A stretch of DNA of 64,000 nucleotides from Chondrilla cf. caribensis (lineage: Eukaryota; Porifera; Demospongiae; Chondrillida; Chondrillidae). The stretch is taken from positions 3,158,397 through 3,222,396 of the forward strand of contig OZ026548.1 of assembly GCA_964020155.1 (NCBI GenBank), given 5' to 3'. The notes under the pieces are model-generated. The model was not told the DNA's origin, did no database searches, and saw only the letters and a program-made list of their open reading frames with translations. The position numbers and the translations under genes are program-made. Positions 61,384 to 64,000 of this stretch are shown here, in pieces (positions within the stretch are counted from its first letter, which is position 1; each line of letters starts with the position of its first letter).

Positions 61384-61573
61384 CATACAGTGAATTCTCG
61401 TTAATCTGCCACTGCTGTACCCACCAAATCTTTAAACCCACCACAATTTCCCAATACCAATATAATGTACATACAAGTACGTACCAATGGATATCCAGTT
61501 AATCCATCAAATGCGTTAATCCACAATATTCTTCGACAACGAATTGCACAGATTAACAAGACTTCACTGTATG
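61384..61573. mobile_element. small Tigger/pogo-like MITE within unit A
   Basis: The left end CATACAGTGAATTCTCGTTAAT and right end ATTAACAAGACTTCACTGTATG form an imperfect inverted pair (A3 copy). Equivalent sequence at about 40000-40199 and 47020-47219 has a decayed left end. The end motif matches the style of the elements at 34459 and 28818. Confidence 0.5.
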
Positions 61574-62129
61574 TGTATGCATATGTGTCTATTTGACTAA
61601 AACACTATTTATAAACTTAAATTTATATCATCTTGTACATACGTATGTAAATTATAACAATATAGTCTATCAGAGTTACTAGATATGGAGTGAACCAGTT
61701 CAGAGCTTAGGGTAGGAACACTAACTGTTTACTTGTATGATCTGGGAAGACAGAGGAAATGCTCCCCTCCACTCCCTTTCCTCACAACAACACCTTGCAT
61801 ACACTGCACTGTGTGATGGTACTACAATACTAGTAGGATTTTACTCTGGGACTTGCATATGTTTGGGGGAGGGGGAGTGGCTCACTACAAACTATGATGG
61901 TGATCAACTTTACATCAATTCTACTTTGTCAAAGGTATCTTTTTTGGAGGGAATGGGGAACATATCCCAAATTTCCCCCTAAGTAAACCCTCCTTGAGTA
62001 TGTACGTCCTGTTTGTTATGGTTGTACAATCAAAAGATTGTACAAAAATCCCTCAATCTCCATTTTACTGATTACATCATATCCTGTGAGATGACCACAG
62101 AAACCATATGTTTAGCTGTCAGAGCTTAC

Positions 62130-62135
62130 TATAAA
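62130..62135 (+). promoter_or_regulatory. TATA box of mini-gene copy 3
   Basis: TATAAA 98 bp before the ATG at 62228, as in the other copies. Confidence 0.45.
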
Positions 62136-62227
62136 AGGAGCAACAAAAGGGCAGTTGTCATCAGCAGCAAAAGAAAAACTATTGAAATTTGAAGAATAAG
62201 TGGCTTTCCTTACTAAATTCTACAGAG

Positions 62228-62467
62228 ATGGATCCAGTTGTTAAGAAGTGAGTACAACTTTTATGTAACATATGTATTATGAATACAGCTGGTAGGGTAT
62301 CATTATGTACCAAAGTTATTATTGCTGTCTGAATAGTGTGAGGAAACTGGTGCTAATTGTATGCTTTTACTTTCAACAGATCAACTCAGGAACCTGCATG
62401 CAGCATCCAGATGAATACCAACCCAACAATGTCTGGTGTAACTCCTAGAAGCTGCGTCATATTGTGA
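62228..62467 (+). CDS. CaaX mini-gene copy 3
   Basis: Exons 62228-62247 and 62380-62467 encode the same 35 residues as copies 1 and 2, with the same intron length and splice sites as copy 1. An AATAAA lies at 62723-62728. The same reservations apply: no known homologue was recognised, and the short first exon may be internal to a longer transcript. Confidence 0.43.
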
Positions 62468-62722
62468 ACGACTTTTTTTACAAACAGACCCTGAAACTAA
62501 CTGTCAACGCAGAACAAAACATACTGACAACATTTTGCCGATTTTGTGTGTCCTATGTCCTCGTCTATTCCTTAATTTATTCCTAACTTTCATGTATTTA
62601 TATTCCTATTTTTACAATGATGGTTTGAACGATGTGAATATTATACCAGTGTGTGATAAAAACAAGCATGTGATACTCCGTTACATACGATTGATCCTAT
62701 CTCGGGCGGCAAATTGTGAGGA

Positions 62723-62728
62723 AATAAA
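62723..62728 (+). terminator. poly(A) signal of mini-gene copy 3
   Basis: AATAAA about 256 bp after the stop codon, in the same context as copy 1. Confidence 0.42.
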
Positions 62729-63474
62729 TTTTATATTTATTATAAAAAATACATGGAATTTCCGAGGGAAAGTTGTAGGGGTAGTATGTTAGATCTAGCG
62801 GGGTAAGCATGGATATGCGTCAGTGATAAAGCGATGCAGCTGGTGCAGGCCCTATCAATGTTATTTTCTGACTCAATTTGTCGACAGCTATATCGACTTC
62901 GATCCAGCAGTAAACAGCACAACCAAAGAGATCTAGATACATAATAAAGTACAGAATTATTTACTTGGCGAGATCTTCGTAGCACGTTGTGCCGTTCTGT
63001 CATGCTAGAGCGTCCAGAAAATCCAAAGATCCGATGGAACAATCAGAAATAGACCACTACTAAGTCCCACGCCGAGAGGCATTGTGCAACACACCCTGAG
63101 TTCTTCCGATCGCGTGTCGTCCGCGTAACAACTACGTTTGGATAGTCTAGCTAGCTAGACTAACGTTTGGCCTGTGGAAATGTCTATAAAAACTGTTTGA
63201 ACGGCTCCTATATAAACACACAACATATCACCTTTCATTGAATTTCCAGATCTTAAAGTAGATAAAATGCATGTATGTAGATATATATAGCTACAGATAA
63301 AATACATGTTGTCATATAATAGTCATATGCATGTTGTTATTATAATTGTAGAGATCAAAACTTGAACCAATTTTCGATAGGAACTCCTTATCTCATTCCA
63401 ATCTTATGACCATATTGCTTGAATGACTGCACCTTTAGGGGGTTCCATTCACCTGCCATACCTTATATTAATCA

Positions 63475-63984
63475 ACGGATAAAGTACTGTTGATTACAGA
63501 ACAATCTCATATCACCGAATCCATTGTTAAACCTATCTATAAGTCTGGTTCTACATCTGACCTAAACAATTACAGGGGCATTCTCTAACTAAACATGTTG
63601 GGTAAAATTATCAATTTCTCAAATAAAGATTTTACAAAGCTTTGATAGCATCCCACATCATAATTCGTGGCTCAGACTACAAGAATTAGGGATTAATCAC
63701 AAGATAACCAGAATCCTACACTCAGTGTATGCCAAAAGCAGAGCTAGAGTATTGACCAACAACATGCCACCTTTGTGATTCAGGAACAAAGTACAATCTG
63801 TTTAATGTTTGTAGATGAAATTGTCCTTTTGGCAAATACTCTGGACATGCTGCAGGCTCAACTCAACTCTGCCCAATCATTTTTGTACTCTGAGCAGTCT
63901 GAAAGTCAATACCATCAAACAAAAATCAGAAAGGATAGGAAGCTAAGTGACAAACACATAACTTTGAGATACCATCAGTGTTGA
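63475..63984 (+). pseudogene. reverse-transcriptase relic (unit A3)
   Basis: Nearly identical to the relic at 42100-42606: the same NNYRGI text, the same altered active-site region FVDEIVLLANTLDML and the same terminal 69-codon frame. The defects are shared, so the retroelement was already dead before the units were duplicated. Confidence 0.75.
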
Positions 63985-64000
63985 CATGTAAATGTATAGT

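Larger units (their letters stand above)
60226..64000 (+). repeat. tandem array unit A3, 5' truncated, running to the window edge
   Basis: Starts with TTGAGTGGAGGGGGTGGGTA, which lies internally in A1 and A2, so about 0.9 kb of the A start is missing. From about 62200 it is almost identical to A1: an 85-codon frame at 62535 is letter-for-letter the one at 41160. The window ends at the same junction sequence (GTTGACATGTAAATGTATAGT) that begins B1, so another B unit probably follows outside. Confidence 0.85.

Overview
The window is animal nuclear DNA, most likely from an early-branching invertebrate such as a demosponge. The grounds are spliced metazoan genes with short GT..AG introns, AT-rich spacers, many short inverted-repeat elements, and a dispersed TACGTATGTAC-type simple repeat. 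The species assignment is an inference; no rRNA or mitochondrial marker is present.

Left half (about 1-25 kb) is genic. A myotubularin gene of the MTMR3/MTMR4 type lies on the minus strand (814-6213, only the phosphatase-to-coiled-coil part recognised). A plus-strand gene (8752-12782) encodes a 1113-residue protein made of five CENP-B-type and four other helix-turn-helix modules with no transposase catalytic domain. An intronless minus-strand gene (14313-17297) encodes a two-domain carboxypeptidase D-like membrane peptidase. A many-exon plus-strand gene (17528-24915 and beyond) encodes an SGSM-type RUN plus TBC Rab GTPase-activating protein. The last two start codons are 230 bp apart, head to head, so they probably share a promoter. 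The set points to endosomal and secretory membrane traffic (phosphoinositide phosphatase, Golgi/endosome peptidase, Rab GAP), but this clustering may be chance.

The middle (about 25-37.8 kb) has no convincing gene. It holds foldback and Tigger-like miniature elements and CA microsatellites.

The right part (37.8-64 kb) is a tandem array of two unit types in the order A1-B1-A2-B2-A3. Each A unit carries a reverse-transcriptase relic and, notably, a complete-looking mini-gene (TATA box, 20-bp coding exon, intron, second exon, usually a poly(A) signal). It encodes an identical 35-residue peptide ending in a CaaX prenylation motif (CVIL). Unit A2 is split by an 8.67-kb apparently intact Helitron (48938-57610). 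The flanking repeat lets both ends be placed to the base. It encodes an RPA-like protein and a Rep/helicase. The Rep/helicase frame joins in phase, through a 96-bp intron, to an upstream exon encoding a 2A-type ribosome-skipping motif (DVELNPGP) followed by a PHD finger. The 2A-PHD-Rep-Hel organisation and the triplicated CaaX mini-gene are the two most interesting observations.
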